Notes: generated from the sequence alone by a model not told the origin. Shown: positions 45,418 through 56,972, counted from the stretch's first letter. The stretch: 64,000 nucleotides of DNA from Lotus japonicus (GCF_012489685.1 NC_080043.1:53404289-53468288), one strand, 5' to 3'. Translations and numbers: made by a program.

Positions 45418-46240
45418 GGGCTGCCATGTGATGTTATGTTTTATTTTATTTCAATAAAAATGCAAAGGACCAATTGAATAAGTTGGATCCAAATGCATTA
45501 TGTTGCTGAATTTTATTTTAGTGTGTTTAATCCACTTCAAGTGGTGTGTGTTTGCATGTGGCGCATGAAGGGCTTAAAGGGAGGGATCCATTCCTTTCTT
45601 AAAACTCTTTGAATGTGTTTGAATTTCAATAAGTTCTGAATGGAGGAGTTACATCAGCAAAGTCAAAGGATTGAAGAGCTTTCAAAGCCAAGAATGGAGT
45701 TACAAAGAAAGGGAAATTAAGTTCATAAAGAGCATTGAATGCTATATTCCCTGGTCAGAATAACAATCAAGAAAGGGAGTTACATGAAGCAATCAGCCAC
45801 TAAAAACACGTTCAGGGCTGAAGCATATCACTATCTTCCTCTTTTAATTTGTAACTCCTAGCCTAGGATTCTTCTAGAGAAATTACACCTCATCATTTTT
45901 TTGTAACTAGGCTGAATTTCCTTCTTCTTTATAAGGACCACTCCTTCAATGTAATAGACAGATTATGAATGAATTAGTATTTTCTTTTCTGAGTGATTCA
46001 GATTTGTGAGAGTGATTCTCATAGTTCTTGAGTGATTCAAGAATTAGGCTTATCAAGGGTTTGTCACCACCTTTGTGTGAAGTCTTCATCTTCCATTTCA
46101 CTAAAACTTCCCCTCTTTTCTGTCCATTTCCCTTCCATCACGAAATTCTTCTTCTTCTTTCTCACATTTCAGAGTTCTCATCATCCAAGATCAATCCTAG
46201 ACGATCCATTGCAGCCCTTGAATCAACTTGGGGCGTATCA
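45216..46240 (+). repeat. 3' LTR of F (1025 bp), first 202 bases coding
   Basis: Pairs with 39202-40226. The polyprotein stop TAG is at 45415-45417. Confidence 0.95.
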
Positions 46241-47227
46241 TGTCTCCTTGTATTTTTGGCAACTAATGCAAAGTCGGTGCAAAGTCGGTGTAAAACTATT
46301 TTACCCGATAAGTTGCTTTTTGCATCGAATGTCGGAATGGAAAACTTCCTTCTGAAGAAAGATTGAAATCATCAAGAGAAATGGGTGTACGCGTGTAGAA
46401 TATCCATTTGAAGCTCTGAATAGATAAAGTCTTCATTGTCGAGAAATTCTAGGGTTTTGAAATACCAGGGATTCGGTTTCGGCAAACTTCCGATGATTGG
46501 AATCGGACGTTCGTAGATCCTAGAGTTTCGCCTCGAAACGATTGTGATATATGGAAAAAGAGAAGTTCTAACATTTCTCTGAAGATTTTTGGAATTAACT
46601 TCCGTCGTGCCTAAAAGTGAAAATCAGCTATATACTAGGGTTTCTGACCTAGGTTTAAGCGTATAACGATCGTGCTATAACTTTTATCGATCATGATGTA
46701 ATCCTTTGACTTTTCCTGAACTTTCTCCTTCATAAATTTATTTCATTTGGTAAACTCTAGTTCAGGTTTCCCTTCACAATACATCAACCCTAATCGTAAA
46801 TGGAAATCTCTTCCACTGATCCTAAGCTTAAAATCTTGGGTCTTACACTTTTTGTGTGGTTTTCCTATGGAGATCGCAGGGAGCTGGTTGGATTTAAGGG
46901 GTCTTTTCTTAGGCCGCTGGGCCAACTTGTTCTCAGATTTTGAGGTATAGTGTTGCGGACACAGTATTTTTACCTTGGACTGTACATATTTCCTTCGGGC
47001 GTTACTTTCTTTCTATCACCCGTCACTGGAGGTTACTCGTGACGTGGTTTGTATTAGCGAGGCATGTATATATAGTTGTATATTAGTTTCTTTTATCTTT
47101 TGTTGAGGAGTTTATTGTTTTCTGTCTTTAGTTATATTGTCGAAAAAAAAATAATTCACGTTTTTCCGCTTAAGTATTTCTTTTGGTTACTAAAGTGAAG
47201 CCACCGAGATCGGGGTGTTACAATCAT

Positions 47228-48503
47228 CATCAGATGGAGCATCTGGCTGAGAGGGTTCCTCATGCTTCCTCTTGGGATTTTCATTCTTCTTCCTCTGATC
47301 AACACCATCAGAGGGATCAGTCCCTTCAGAAGATTCCTCTATAATTATTCTTCTCTTCTTCTTCTTCTTGGGAGGAGAATCAAATTCTGGAGCTGGTGGC
47401 AGGGTTCTGAAGAACTCGTCCACATCTATTTCATAACCTTGTTCCCTCAAGTCAGCTAGATAGTGCAAGATAGCAACTGGATCATCAGCTTGGGACCATA
47501 GAGGGTAATTGGTAAGAGGGACTCTTCTCTGTCTGACTTCATCAGAGGTATCTTCATGAGCAGGGGCCACCTTTATCTTAATCAATCCCATCTTCTTCAT
47601 GGATGTGGAAGTGAAGACATCACCAACCACAGTCGTCCGATCCTCTGTGCAGCCTGCCTTAGTAAGATCTTCTATCAATTTGCTTTCCAGAAAGAGGTCT
47701 GAGAGCAATCTTCCAAAAGGAATGTATCTGATTGCAGACTTTGGAGAAGCAGTTGTTCTGGATTTCTTGATGCACTCTTTGAGATAAGAGAACAGGAAGA
47801 AGGGAAGGCAGATCTTCTTGCGGTCCTGAATGAAGAAAAGCATAACTTTCTGACAGAAATTGATGTAGTCTGGAGAGCTTCCCTTTGGCCTTTGATTGAT
47901 GCAGTGCAGAAGAATCTTGTGCTAAATCCTCAACTTAGGATGAAGTTCTACCACTTTGCAATCACTCTTGCCTGGCTTCCAGTTTGTGTAGAGAGCTTTG
48001 TTAACAGCTTCTTTGGTCTTGGGTTTCACCTTTGATTCCGACAGTTGGAATCTGTAGCCTGTGTCGGTGTTTTCACCCAGAAGATCAACAATTGATTTCT
48101 CCGTGATGATGATTCTTCTGCCAGCAATGTAGGAGACCACTTGGTTGTCATCACAGTCGACATGTTTCCAGAATTCCTTTACCAACTTGATGTAGACTGG
48201 ACCACGAAGCCTGTTGAAGTATTCTTCCCAGCCTTGAGCTTCTACTTCAGGACGAAGATCAAACCTGTTGGCAGCAATGTTGTCAAGATCAAATCTCCAT
48301 TCAGCAAGAACCTGGAGTTCATCAGGAGAGTAGACACATGTAACAGCACAACCCCTTTGTGCAAGAGGAATCATCTGCCCTGTAGCTTGAGCTTCTGGTT
48401 GATTTCTCTGAGTTGTGGAGCCCGATTGACTGGTAATCTGACCTACTACCATGACAGGAAATCTTCTTCCGTCCACAGTTTCACCTCTGTTAGATTTCAC
48501 CAT
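47228..48503 (-). pseudogene. Sirevirus C env-like ORF, N-terminal part
   Basis: An ATG at 48503 opens MVKSNRGETVDGRRFPV. The block WRFDLDNIAANRFDLRPE, then GWEEYFNRLRGPVYIKLVKEF and FLGENTDTG-like wording, is one I know from env-like or 'plant transposon protein' ORFs of Sireviruses. A TAG stop near 47922 interrupts it. It then continues (LFFIQDRKKICLPFFLFSYL, VPLTNYPLWSQADDPVAIL) to a Lys-rich PPKKKKKRR stretch (possible nuclear localisation signal) and an acidic part, ending at D's insertion site. The C-terminal half is at 24118-25727. Confidence 0.75.
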
Positions 48504-48509
48504 CTCTGA

Positions 48510-49101
48510 AGCGGTTGAAGGTTTGGGTAGAAAGAAAGAGGATGAATGAAGAGAGAGAGAGAGATCGTGGGGATTAAGGGTTTTGCAAACCGAAGAGAGA
48601 GAGAGATAGTAAAGCAGTAAGTGATGGAGAACGTGTGTGTATAGTGGGTTTTTGAAAATAACCGTTGTTGATTAAAAAGCAAAGTATAATCAACGGTTAA
48701 AAATTAAAGACATCATAGCAACAGTTAATACACATATCACACGATGGAGAGAAGCACATCAACACTCATTACGACAGATTGTCAGCACGGCCACAAGGAA
48801 CAATGTATCATAGCTACTGACACACGTTTACTGTCTCAGCTTCAGAGTGAGCACCAATGGGTACTTATCCTCTGATGGAGTTACCTTCTGAACTAGACAT
48901 CTTCTGATAAAGAAGCATCATAGTCAGAGGTTCTGATTCATCTTCATGCTGGACAAAAGTCCATATTCAGATTTTTCAGAATGAAATTAAATCTATCCTC
49001 TGCTAAGGGCTTTGTAAAGATATCTGCCCATTGATGGTCAGCATCAACAAACTTCAGAAGAAGTACGCCCTTCTGAACATAATCTCTAATAGAATGATAC
49101 T
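48510..49101 (-). other. Spacer between RNase H and env-like ORF of C
   Basis: Contains a microsatellite-like (AGAG)n stretch near 48550-48610 and, at its right end, the frameshifted last codons of RNase H (near 48980-49100). No separate gene. Confidence 0.55.
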
Positions 49102-50006
49102 TTACCTCAATGTGTTTTGCCCTTGAGTGTAATTTCTGGGATTCTTACTCAGTGAGATTGCACCAGTATTATCACAATAGATTGGGATGTTTCTCTCAAG
49201 GATTTGATAATCCTCCAGCTGATGTTTCATCCAGAGCATCTGAGTGCTGCAAATTGCTACTGAGATATATTCTGCCTCTGCAGTGGATAGTGCAATGGTT
49301 GATTGCCTCTTGCTTGCCCATGAGACTAGATTACTTCCCAGAAATTGACAATTTCCAGAAGTGTTTTTTCTCTCTGTTCTATCTCCAGCATAATCAGCAT
49401 CACAGTAACCTGAAAGCTTATACTCTGATGTTTTCTTGTACATCAAGCCAAGGTTAGTGGTTCCTTTCAGATATCTCAGGATCCTCTTAACAGCATTTAA
49501 GTGGGTTTCCCTCGGATCTGATTGGAAACGAGCGCATAGATGAACACTAAACAGAATATCTAGACTAGATGCAGTTAAGTATAGAAGTGATCCTATCATA
49601 CCACGATAGAGCTTCTGACAAACTTAACCACTTGCATCTTCTTTCTCCAGAATGCATGTAGGATGCATTGGAGTCTTAGCAATTGTAGATTCTGTCATGT
49701 TGAACTTCTTCAGAAGTTCTTTAGTGTACTTGCTCTGATGGATGTAAGTTCCTTCTGGTGTTTGATCAACTTGTATACCCAGAAAGTATTTGAGTTCTCC
49801 CATCATACTCATTTCAAATTCAGCCTGCATCATCTTAGAAAACTCTTTGCATAGAGATGGATTAGCAGATCCAAATATAATATCATCAACATAAATTTGC
49901 ACAATTAATATATCATCTTTGTAAGTTTTGCAAAAGAGAGTTGTATCTACTTTACCCCTTACAAACTCATTTTCCAGAAGGAATGAGTTGAGTCTCTCAT
50001 ACCATG
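49102..50006 (-). pseudogene. Sirevirus C: C-terminal reverse transcriptase and RNase H
   Basis: Minus strand. 50006-49624 continues RT with YERLNSFLLENEF and the catalytic IYVDDIIFGS near 49880. A stop (TAA near 49624) and then RNase H at 49599-49102 follow, with GYCDADYAGDRTERKNTSG, STAEAEYIS and YCDNTGAISLSKNP. The frame changes near 49110. The right edge at 50006 is where the hAT element H split the RT. Confidence 0.9.
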
Positions 50007-50014
50007 CTCTGGGA

Positions 50015-51155
50015 TAGGGGTGAGCATATACCCGTCACCGACCCGAAACCGAGGTACCCGATTGTTGTAAAAGTGAAACGGGCGGATTCAGGTGGGTAAT
50101 CGGGTCAACGGGTGAGAGATTTCGGTTTTAAACGGCTTGTACCGATCGGGTGCGGGTTCAGTAATTTTATTGTTGATACCCGAGCCCACCCGAAATAGAT
50201 TTTTCGCATCACTGGCACGCTGCTTCACGTTGGGCAGTGTGTTTTTGACTGAAGATTACTGCACGTCTTCACCTACTCTGAGGCTCTGAGCTATATTTCA
50301 TACACCTAGTAACTAGTCACTTCAGCCACATTTCTCTGTCCCTAGGCTAGCAAAAGATGCAGAGAGAGACTATAAAACAATAACATTATATTATATCTTG
50401 TCAAGCAATTTTTATTAAATATAACTTGCCAAGCAATTTTATGATTCCGTAAAACATATAATGATATATTAATGTTCTACTATGATAAATAGAATATAAT
50501 GTCTATTATATAATCCAATAAACTTGCTTTGGAAACAACTTATTTCTCTCATTGCTGAACTTTTGAAGATATACTGCTGAACTCTCAGACCCGTCCAAGT
50601 TCCACCACCACTATTTTCTCCTTGTTTTTCCAAACAAGCCCACTTCACCTGCCACCACTCTATCTTTCTAAGCGGTGACCATAATCAAACCGACGGGGCC
50701 ATCCTTCTCCCTTCTCACAAGCTCATGTTGCTCACGGTGGCTTCAATGTTGCAAAGGAAACACCATCGCCACCATCGGGAGTAACGATCTACTCCCCCAC
50801 CCCATCGGTGCCTAATCATGACATGCAAGTTTGCTTTTCCATCATCCACAGCTTTGGGGTGAGATTTGAGACCCAACCTCACCATCTCCCAACATCTTCC
50901 TTTGGTGTTGGTATGCTGATGGTTCTCTGTCTTTCTCAGAGAAATAAACTCTCTTCTCTTTTCTAGATAGAACCAACATAGATCTGAGTCACCCGCTCCA
51001 ATCCGCCCGAGCCACCCGCTAACCCGTACCACCCGGACCCGACACACCCGAAGCCAACATCGGTCGGAGTCGGCCTTGAATATGCTTGATTCAAATCCGC
51101 CCGAACCCGACATTTTTCACCCGAACCGCCCGAACTCGCCCGCTGCTCAGCCCTA
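50015..51155. mobile_element. Non-autonomous hAT element 'H' (1141 bp), TSD CTCTGGGA
   Basis: Ends are TAGGGGTGAGCA and TGCTCAGCCCTA, a 12-bp terminal inverted repeat with one mismatch. The 8-bp duplication CTCTGGGA flanks it (50007-50014, 51156-51163). Both ends carry clusters of ACCCG / CGGGT (left about 50030-50200, right about 50990-51145), like subterminal binding sites. The interior is AT-rich on the left and has no transposase. It lies in the RT of Sirevirus C, between the GLKQAPR and WYERL motifs, and must be younger than C. Confidence 0.93.
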
Positions 51156-51163
51156 CTCTGGGA

Positions 51164-52166
51164 GCTTGCTTCAGACCATAGAGAGATTTCTTCAATTTGA
51201 AAACATGGTCAGGGTTCTTCTCATCTTCAAAACCTGGGGGTCGATGAACATAGACTTCCTCTGAGATGTAACCATTTAGGAAGGCACTCTTAACATCCAT
51301 CTGATGAAGAATTATGTTGTGATTCACTGAGAATGAGATCAGCAGTCTGATAGCTTCCAGTCATGCTACCGGAGCAAACGTTTCAGTATAGTCTATTCCT
51401 TCCTGCTGATTGTAGCCTTGAGCAACTAGCCTTGCCTTGTTTCTCACTACATTTTCTTTCTCATTCAGCTTGTTTCTGAAAACCCATTTGGTTCCAATCA
51501 CATGAACGCTTTGAGGTTTCTTCACGAGGTTCCAAACATCGTTCTTGGAAATTGATTCAGTTCTTCTTCCATAGCCAGAATCCAGTCCTTGTCTTGAAGA
51601 GCTTCATCAATTGACTTAGGTTCAATTAAGGACACTAACCCTTTCAGACTGAGCAAGGTCTCTTCAGAGGGTCTGAAGGCTGATCTGGTTCTGACTGGTT
51701 CATCTTTGTTACCTAGAATCAATTCCTTAGGATGAGATGTAGTGATTCTGCTCTTCTTCTGAGGTTGTGAATCAGAGGGACCAGCTTCTTCTGGTTCATC
51801 TTCCTCTGGCTCAGCTTCCTCTGGAGCTTTGCCTTTGTCAGGTACATTTATGCTTAAATATGCAAACTTCTCAACTAGCTTTGACTGATCAGAGTCAAGC
51901 TTATCATCAAATCTAACATGAATAGATTCTTCAATAGTTTAAGCATCAGTATTATAAAATTTGAACCCTTTAGATCGATCAGAGTAACCAAGTAATAGAC
52001 ATTTAGAAGACTTAGCATCAAACTTATGCAATCTATCCTTAGTGTTAAGAACATAGCAGACACAACCAAAAGGATGAAAATAAGAAATGTTGGGTTTTAT
52101 TTTCTTCCACAATTCATAAGGAGTCTTATTCAGAATTGGTCTCTAAGAGATTCTGTTCTGAATGTA
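51164..52166 (-). pseudogene. Sirevirus C: integrase tail, linker and N-terminal reverse transcriptase
   Basis: Minus strand, 52166 to 51164. The integrase C-terminus has YELWKKIKPNISYFHPFGC and GYSDRSKGFKFYN with a stop near 51940. An acidic Glu/Pro-rich linker follows (EEAEPEEDEPEE), then ALQDKDWILAMEEELNQF and a frameshift near 51530. RT entry NKARLVAQGYNQQEGIDYTETFAPVA is followed by a stop near 51360, then [18 protein letters not shown] and [10 protein letters not shown]. Confidence 0.88.
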
Positions 52167-53311
52167 TCATGTTGTGTTTACTGCCTCTGCCCAAAAGTGC
52201 TTAGCCATGCCAGTTTCTTGGAGCATGGTTCTAGCCATCTCCTGAAGAGTTCTGTTCTTCCTCTCAACAACCCCATTTTGTTGACGAGTTCTGGGACAAG
52301 AGAAATCATGTGCAATTCCATAGGAATCAAACAGACTCTCAAACTTGTCATTCTCAAACTCTCCACCATGGTCACTTCTGACACGCACAATCCTACAAGC
52401 CTTCTCGTTTTGCACTTGGGCTATGAAGGTAGAGAACACAGAATGAGACTTATCCTTGCGGGATAGAAATTTTACCCATGCCCAGCGGCTATAGTCGTCA
52501 ACAATGACCATCCCATATCTCTTGCCACCTATAGACTCAGTTTTCACTGGTCCAAACAGGTCGATATGCAGAAGTTCCAACGGCCTTGAGGTAGAGACAA
52601 CATTCTTTGCCTTGAAAGGGACTTTTGTGAATTTGCCTTTCTGACATGCTTCACAAAGAGCATATGAAGAGAACTTCAGAGTGGGTAAGCCCCTGACAAG
52701 GTTGAGCTTACTCAGTTGAGAAATCTTTCTCATGCTGGCATGCCCTAACCGTCTATGCCATACCCATTGCTCCTCATTAACAGAAAGAAGGCACTTCACA
52801 TTCTGAGATTCCAACTCAGATAATCTGATCTTATAAATGTTGTTCTTCCTCTTGCTGTTAAACAGAACAGAGCCATCAATCTGACTTACAGCCCTGCAAG
52901 ACTTTTGATTGAAAATAACATCATAACCCTTGTCAGCTAATTGACTTATAGACAATAAGTTATGAGTTAAGCCATCTACCAATAGAACATTGTCAATGCA
53001 TGGACTACTATCAACACAAATAGTACCAGTACCAACAATTTTACCCTTCTCGTTGCCACCAAAGCCAACTTCGCCTCCAGGCTTAAGTTTTAGCTCTTGG
53101 AACAAACGCTTTTCTCCCGTCATGTGACGCGAGCATCCACTGTCCAGATACCATGATTGGTGTTTCAGTGGAGCTATCAAGGATATCTGCAACATAGATA
53201 ATCTTATCCTTAGGTACCCACTTTCTGGGTCCTCTCTTGTTAGTTACCTTAGAGGTTCTGATCACCTTGGGTTTCTCAACATGATCGTGTAAAGGAATTT
53301 TAGCATGATAT
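52167..53311 (-). pseudogene. Sirevirus C: protease and integrase core
   Basis: Minus strand, the longest intact stretch (342 codons, 53195-52170). The protease is WYLDSGCSRHMTG near 53120. The integrase zinc region has WHRRLGHASMRKISQL and CEACQKGK. Catalytic blocks are LLHIDLFGPV, VRSDHGGEFEN and QQNGVVERKNRT (D, D, E all present). Frameshifts at both ends separate it from gag and from the rest of integrase. Confidence 0.92.
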
Positions 53312-54976
53312 TTAGACATGGAGAGGGGGGTTAGCAACTTTAACAGGTAATGGTTCAGGCAATATAGTACCAGAGGGTACAAAACATTCATACAAGGATT
53401 TAGCCTTAGGCATAGGAGGCTCATTTCTATTGGGTCTAGAATAGCCAATGCCATGCATTCCATTTCTGCTTACGCCATAGATCATTGAAGCCATTAAGCT
53501 TCTATCTACGCTTTTAGCTAGGAATCTTTGAAAGGATTTTTCATATTTAGATTCAGTCTTACTATCAGAAGCATAACAAGCAACTACTTCTTCTAACTTA
53601 GCAATCTGGTTCTTAAGCACAGAGTTAGAGTTCACTAAAGCATGATTATTATTTTTCAATTCAGAAATAATTTTCTCATGTTCAGAAGGAGTCTTAGAAG
53701 CAGCAAAGAAATCCTTTTTCAACTTTTTATGCTTAGTTAATAAAGAGTTATACTTATCCATTATATCAGACAAAGCATGTTTTAATTCAGAGGTTGAGAA
53801 AGAAGCGAATACCTCATTTTCATCGTCTTAGTTAGGATCTTCTTCTAATGCTGAGTCAGAGTCAGTTGCATCTTTTGACCCTGCTTCTTTTTCTTTGACA
53901 ATAGCCATGAGTCCTTGAACTTCACCATCAGAGTCAACATCCTCTGACTATGATTCGTCAAAAGTCACCATCAGACTTTTCTTTGTTTTGAAGTGCTTCT
54001 TTGGCTTCTTGTCCTTTTTCAGCTTTGGACAGTCACTCTTGTAGTGCCCTGATTCTTTGCACTTGAAACATGTGACTTCCTTGATTGAGGACTTCTTCTG
54101 GCCTGATGCGGATTCAGACTTTCCTTTGGCCTTTCCAGAGCCTCTGTACTTGCTCTGCCTGTGCTTCCAAATGCGGTTGAGTCTTTTGGAGATCAGAGTC
54201 AGCTCATATTCATCAGAATCTTCTGATGCTTCTTCAAATTCTTCTGCTTCAGCTTGGAGAGCTTTTGACTTCTCAGATTTAGCCTTCTCAGATTTGGATT
54301 TCAAGGCTATAGACTTCTTCCTCAGATCCTGCATCTCTGAGCGCTTCAGCTCATGACATTTCAGTATGCGGATGAGTTCTTCTAGACTCATATGCTCAAC
54401 ATCTCTTGTAAGCTCTATTGAAGTCACTAAAGGCATCCAGCTTTCAGGAAGACTTCTGATAACCTTTATGACATGATCTTTTGTAGTGTAGCTTTTGTTG
54501 AGAGGTCTTATTCCAGCTACAAGCAACTGAAATCTGGAAAACATATCCTCAATGGACTCGTTAGATTCCATGATGAAGGATTCATACTTCTGGATCAAGG
54601 ACAGCGCCTTTGATTCTTTCACTTTCTTGTTTCCTTCATGAGACATCTTCAAGGATTCAAAGATGCCCTTGGCAAACTCACGATCTGTAATCTTCTGGTA
54701 CTCTTCATAGGAAATAGCACTAAGAAGAATAACTCTAGCTTTGTGGTGCTGTGAGTAAAGCTTCTTTTGCTCAGCAGTCATCTCTGATCTGGAGATCTTC
54801 TTGCCATCTGCATCAACTGGACGCTCAAAGCCAACCACAATGATATCCCAGAGATCTGCGTCGAAGCCCAGAAAGAAACTTTCAATTCTGTCTTTCCAAT
54901 ATTCGAACCTTTAACCATCGAACATGGGAGGCTTTGCATTGTAGCCATCTTTTTGCATTTCACTGGTGGTAGCCAT
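53312..54976 (-). pseudogene. Sirevirus C gag, with stops
   Basis: An ATG at 54976 (MATTSEMQKDGY) opens the frame; a TAA at 54913-54911 interrupts it after the PPMFDG motif. 54838-53948 encodes the gag core (LSAISYEEYQKITDREF, MSLEELIRILKCHE) and a CCHC knuckle CFKCKESGHYKSDC near 54060, then a TAG at 53950. The C-terminal part at 53773-53312 is a coiled coil (MDKYNSLLTKHKKLKKDFF) with motifs such as ECFVPSGTILPEP. At least three stops or shifts are present. Confidence 0.9.
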
Positions 54977-55035
54977 TTGTTTGTCACACCGGCCCGGATC
55001 ACTGAACACTGTTAGGTGTGGTAATCAGAACTTGC

Positions 55036-55048
55036 GCTCTGATACCAA
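55036..55048 (-). promoter_or_regulatory. Primer binding site of Sirevirus C
   Basis: Minus strand TTGGTATCAGAGC, complementary to the initiator tRNA-Met 3' end, next to the 5' LTR border at 55050. Confidence 0.9.
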
Positions 55049-55049
55049 T

Positions 55050-56131
55050 TGAAGGTTTTATCCTGGTTCACTTGATGAATCACTCAAGCTAGTCCAGTCC
55101 ACCCGTGAAGGTGATTTCTTCCTTCTTAGAATGAAGGCAATCCACTAATCAGAGAATTGTTACAACTGCACTTGAAACCTACAAGTGACTAACAATACAC
55201 TGACTTAGCTCACACTAAGATTCACTCTCTTAGTCTTCTTTAGGATCCGATCAACCTTGATCTCCTAAAGGTAATCTAAACAACTGTTTAAGAAATATTG
55301 TTTACAAAGAAATTGCTTCTGAAAAGCTTGTAGTAAACACAATGAATTCAATGAAGAAAGAATGCTTAGAAGATTTGAATATATCTTGCGCGTATGAGTT
55401 TCTTCCAACCGCATCTTTCAGTCTTCAGCCTCTATATATACTCCAAGGATTAGGGTTTGAACATTGCATGGGAATGCTACCGTTGGAGGGCAGATCTGGG
55501 ATTTCCAGCTTCTGATGTGGCTGAGAATGTTAGGTTAGGTCGTCAGGATAGTACATTTGCTTTTGTACTTTGGATAGTGACTTGACCTTTAACCTTGTAG
55601 ACTTCTGATCAAAGGAATGCTTCGTGTTGGAACTTGTGAAGCTTGTTGATCAGAGTCAGAGGGAAGCATGGATCCTCTGACCGTTGTACCTTCTGATTCT
55701 GAACTCAGAGGAGAAGTACTTGGTCTTCAGAGCCAGTTTGCTTATGGACTTCAGAGTCTTCACTTTTCAGCTTCTGGATCTTCAGAGTCTTCTAAACCAT
55801 CAGAGCTTCTGAACCTTCAGAGTGTCTGGGTTATCAGAACGTCCGGATCTTCAGAACTTCAAGTGATTTGAGTCCACATCAGAGCTTGACAAACTTCAGA
55901 ACTTCTGAAGCCTTTCTACTGTTCAGATTGAACATAGATATTTCGAAAGCGTTGCTAGGGTCACTCTTTAAGCAAAGTGCTTCTGATTTGTGTGAGATTA
56001 TGTTAAGGTCAGAGCCTGTTAAGAGCACACTCAGAAAACACGTTAGAGTGCCATAATTGTTCATACTAAAACGTTAACTTGTAATCATCAAAACATAGAG
56101 TTGTACTACTAGATCAAAACTTGATCTTACA
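55050..56131 (-). repeat. 5' LTR of Sirevirus C (1082 bp), with internal deletion
   Basis: Matches 21518-22722 except for a missing block of about 130 bp just after its TGAAGGT end, an 8-bp difference near 55588, and about 11 substitutions. Its end still borders the PBS. Confidence 0.93.
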
Positions 56132-56136
56132 ATTAG

Positions 56137-56972
56137 AGCATCACAAATTTGAATTAAAAAGATATTATGCTACTTTTTTATGAATGATTGGTTTCTTTCT
56201 TTTATATATTTTTCTCCATTTCATGGATTTTGTGTTCCTCTTCTTTTTATACATCTTATTTTAATAACAAGGTTTTATTCTATAAGAAAAACACTGAAAA
56301 TTTTGCATTGCTTTTATAATAACGAGAGATTATGCATTGCCGTATTTTTATAGTAAGATTTAAGATACTGATGTTATTCCAATAAAATGATAAGTTCAAA
56401 CTTTTAATTGAATTTAGAACATTACTAATTTCTTTTAATATTAGTTGACCAGTTTCATTTTTACCAAGGGCTTTGTGTGCAAACACAAGGTTTTGATGTC
56501 ATTGATATCCTTTTATGCTAATGAGGTAAAATTGGTTGTCATTGTTATGCAACACTACAAGTCTCTTGGAAATCTTTTTATATCTTTGGTTTATAAATTT
56601 GGCTCCTCTAAAGTGAGTGGACTCTCAATGATTATTTCCTAAGAGCATGAATCACGTCCCTACACCACATTAATTACATTAAAAGATTGAGTCTTATGAT
56701 GTTAAAAAGTCAGTCCTTCCTTTTATGCGTGTTAATGAGTCTCTCCCTGCATCACATTAATCACCTTCAATGTTCAATATTGATTTTAAACGATAAAAAT
56801 ATTAAGAAGATATTATACAGTGTGATGTGGGATGCAGGATTATGCCAAACTACACACACAACGTGAACCACAATTCGTGTTGGAAAGCTATCCAATTAAT
56901 GTCCACACTGAAGATAATATGTAAAAAACATCAATAGAAAATAATAACGATCAGTAAATACATCATTATATT
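56137..56972 (+). other. Helitron interior right of C, no gene recognised
   Basis: AT-rich DNA continuing the sequence interrupted at 21512. The frame at 56445-56642 has no domain. No repeat structure seen. Confidence 0.45.

Larger units (their letters stand above)
39202..46240 (+). mobile_element. Gypsy chromovirus 'F' (CRM-like), full length 7039 bp, apparently intact
   Basis: Two 1025-bp LTRs (39202-40226 and 45216-46240) starting TGATGAGG and ending GCGTATCA. Target duplication TGTCT at 39197-39201 and 46241-46245. PBS and PPT are in place, and one uninterrupted gag-pol frame is present. By eye the LTRs differ only at one base (C/A in TGATGTTCTG / TGATGTTATG). It is the youngest layer of the nest and could be autonomous. 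The coding frame running into the 3' LTR and the tail NPFQEG..DED...GPMTRARA resemble centromeric (CRM) chromoviruses as I know them. Confidence 0.95.
29044..46846 (-). mobile_element. Gypsy element 'E' with LTRs of about 4 kb, pol deleted (10.8 kb without F)
   Basis: Minus strand. The 3' LTR is 29044-33114 and the 5' LTR is 35644-46846, the latter split by F. A target duplication CTTTT is at 29039-29043 and 46847-46851. PBS (TGGTATCAGAGC) and PPT are in place. The interior is only about 2.5 kb and holds gag but no protease, RT, RNase H or integrase. It inserted into LTR D of its own family in opposite orientation. By eye about 18 substitutions separate the LTRs over about 4 kb. The gag type and LTR length suggest the Tekay/Del chromovirus group, but with pol missing this is not certain. 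Confidence 0.93.
35644..46846 (-). repeat. 5' LTR of Gypsy E, split by element F
   Basis: Left part 35644-39201, right part 46246-46846. Without F (and one TGTCT) it is about 4159 bp. It matches 29044-33114 throughout, with 11 rather than 9 minisatellite units. Confidence 0.94.
25728..47222 (+). mobile_element. Solo LTR 'D' of a Gypsy element (3687 bp), split by element E
   Basis: The left part 25728-29043 starts TGTAAGGCCCACG. The right part 46852-47222 ends GGGGTGTTACA. The host site ATCAT is duplicated at 25723-25727 and 47223-47227, so these are the two true ends of one insertion. Element E, with its own duplication CTTTT, lies between. D's ends match E's LTR ends read in the other direction (TGTAAGACCCA...GGGGTGTTACA), so D and E are members of one Gypsy family with very long LTRs. 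No internal region is left, so D arose by LTR-LTR recombination after insertion. Confidence 0.92.
21518..56131 (-). mobile_element. Sirevirus-type Copia element 'C' with env-like ORF (about 12 kb before later insertions)
   Basis: LTRs at 21518-22722 and 55050-56131 begin TGTAAGATC on the minus strand. A perfect 5-bp duplication ATTAG is at 21513-21517 and 56132-56136. Minus-strand order: 5' LTR, PBS, gag, protease, integrase, RT, RNase H, long env-like ORF, multiplied polypurine tracts, 3' LTR. After removing D+E+F and H the element is about 11,965 bp, in the range of SIRE1/Sirevirus elements. By eye about 11 substitutions separate the LTRs over about 1.07 kb. gag, pol and env-like frames all contain stops or frameshifts, so it cannot move on its own. 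Confidence 0.95.

Noticed and set aside
47190..47221. A separate small LTR at the right end of the D/E/F block
   Set aside because: The 46852-47222 piece is the continuation of solo LTR D, as shown by the CTTTT and ATCAT duplications.
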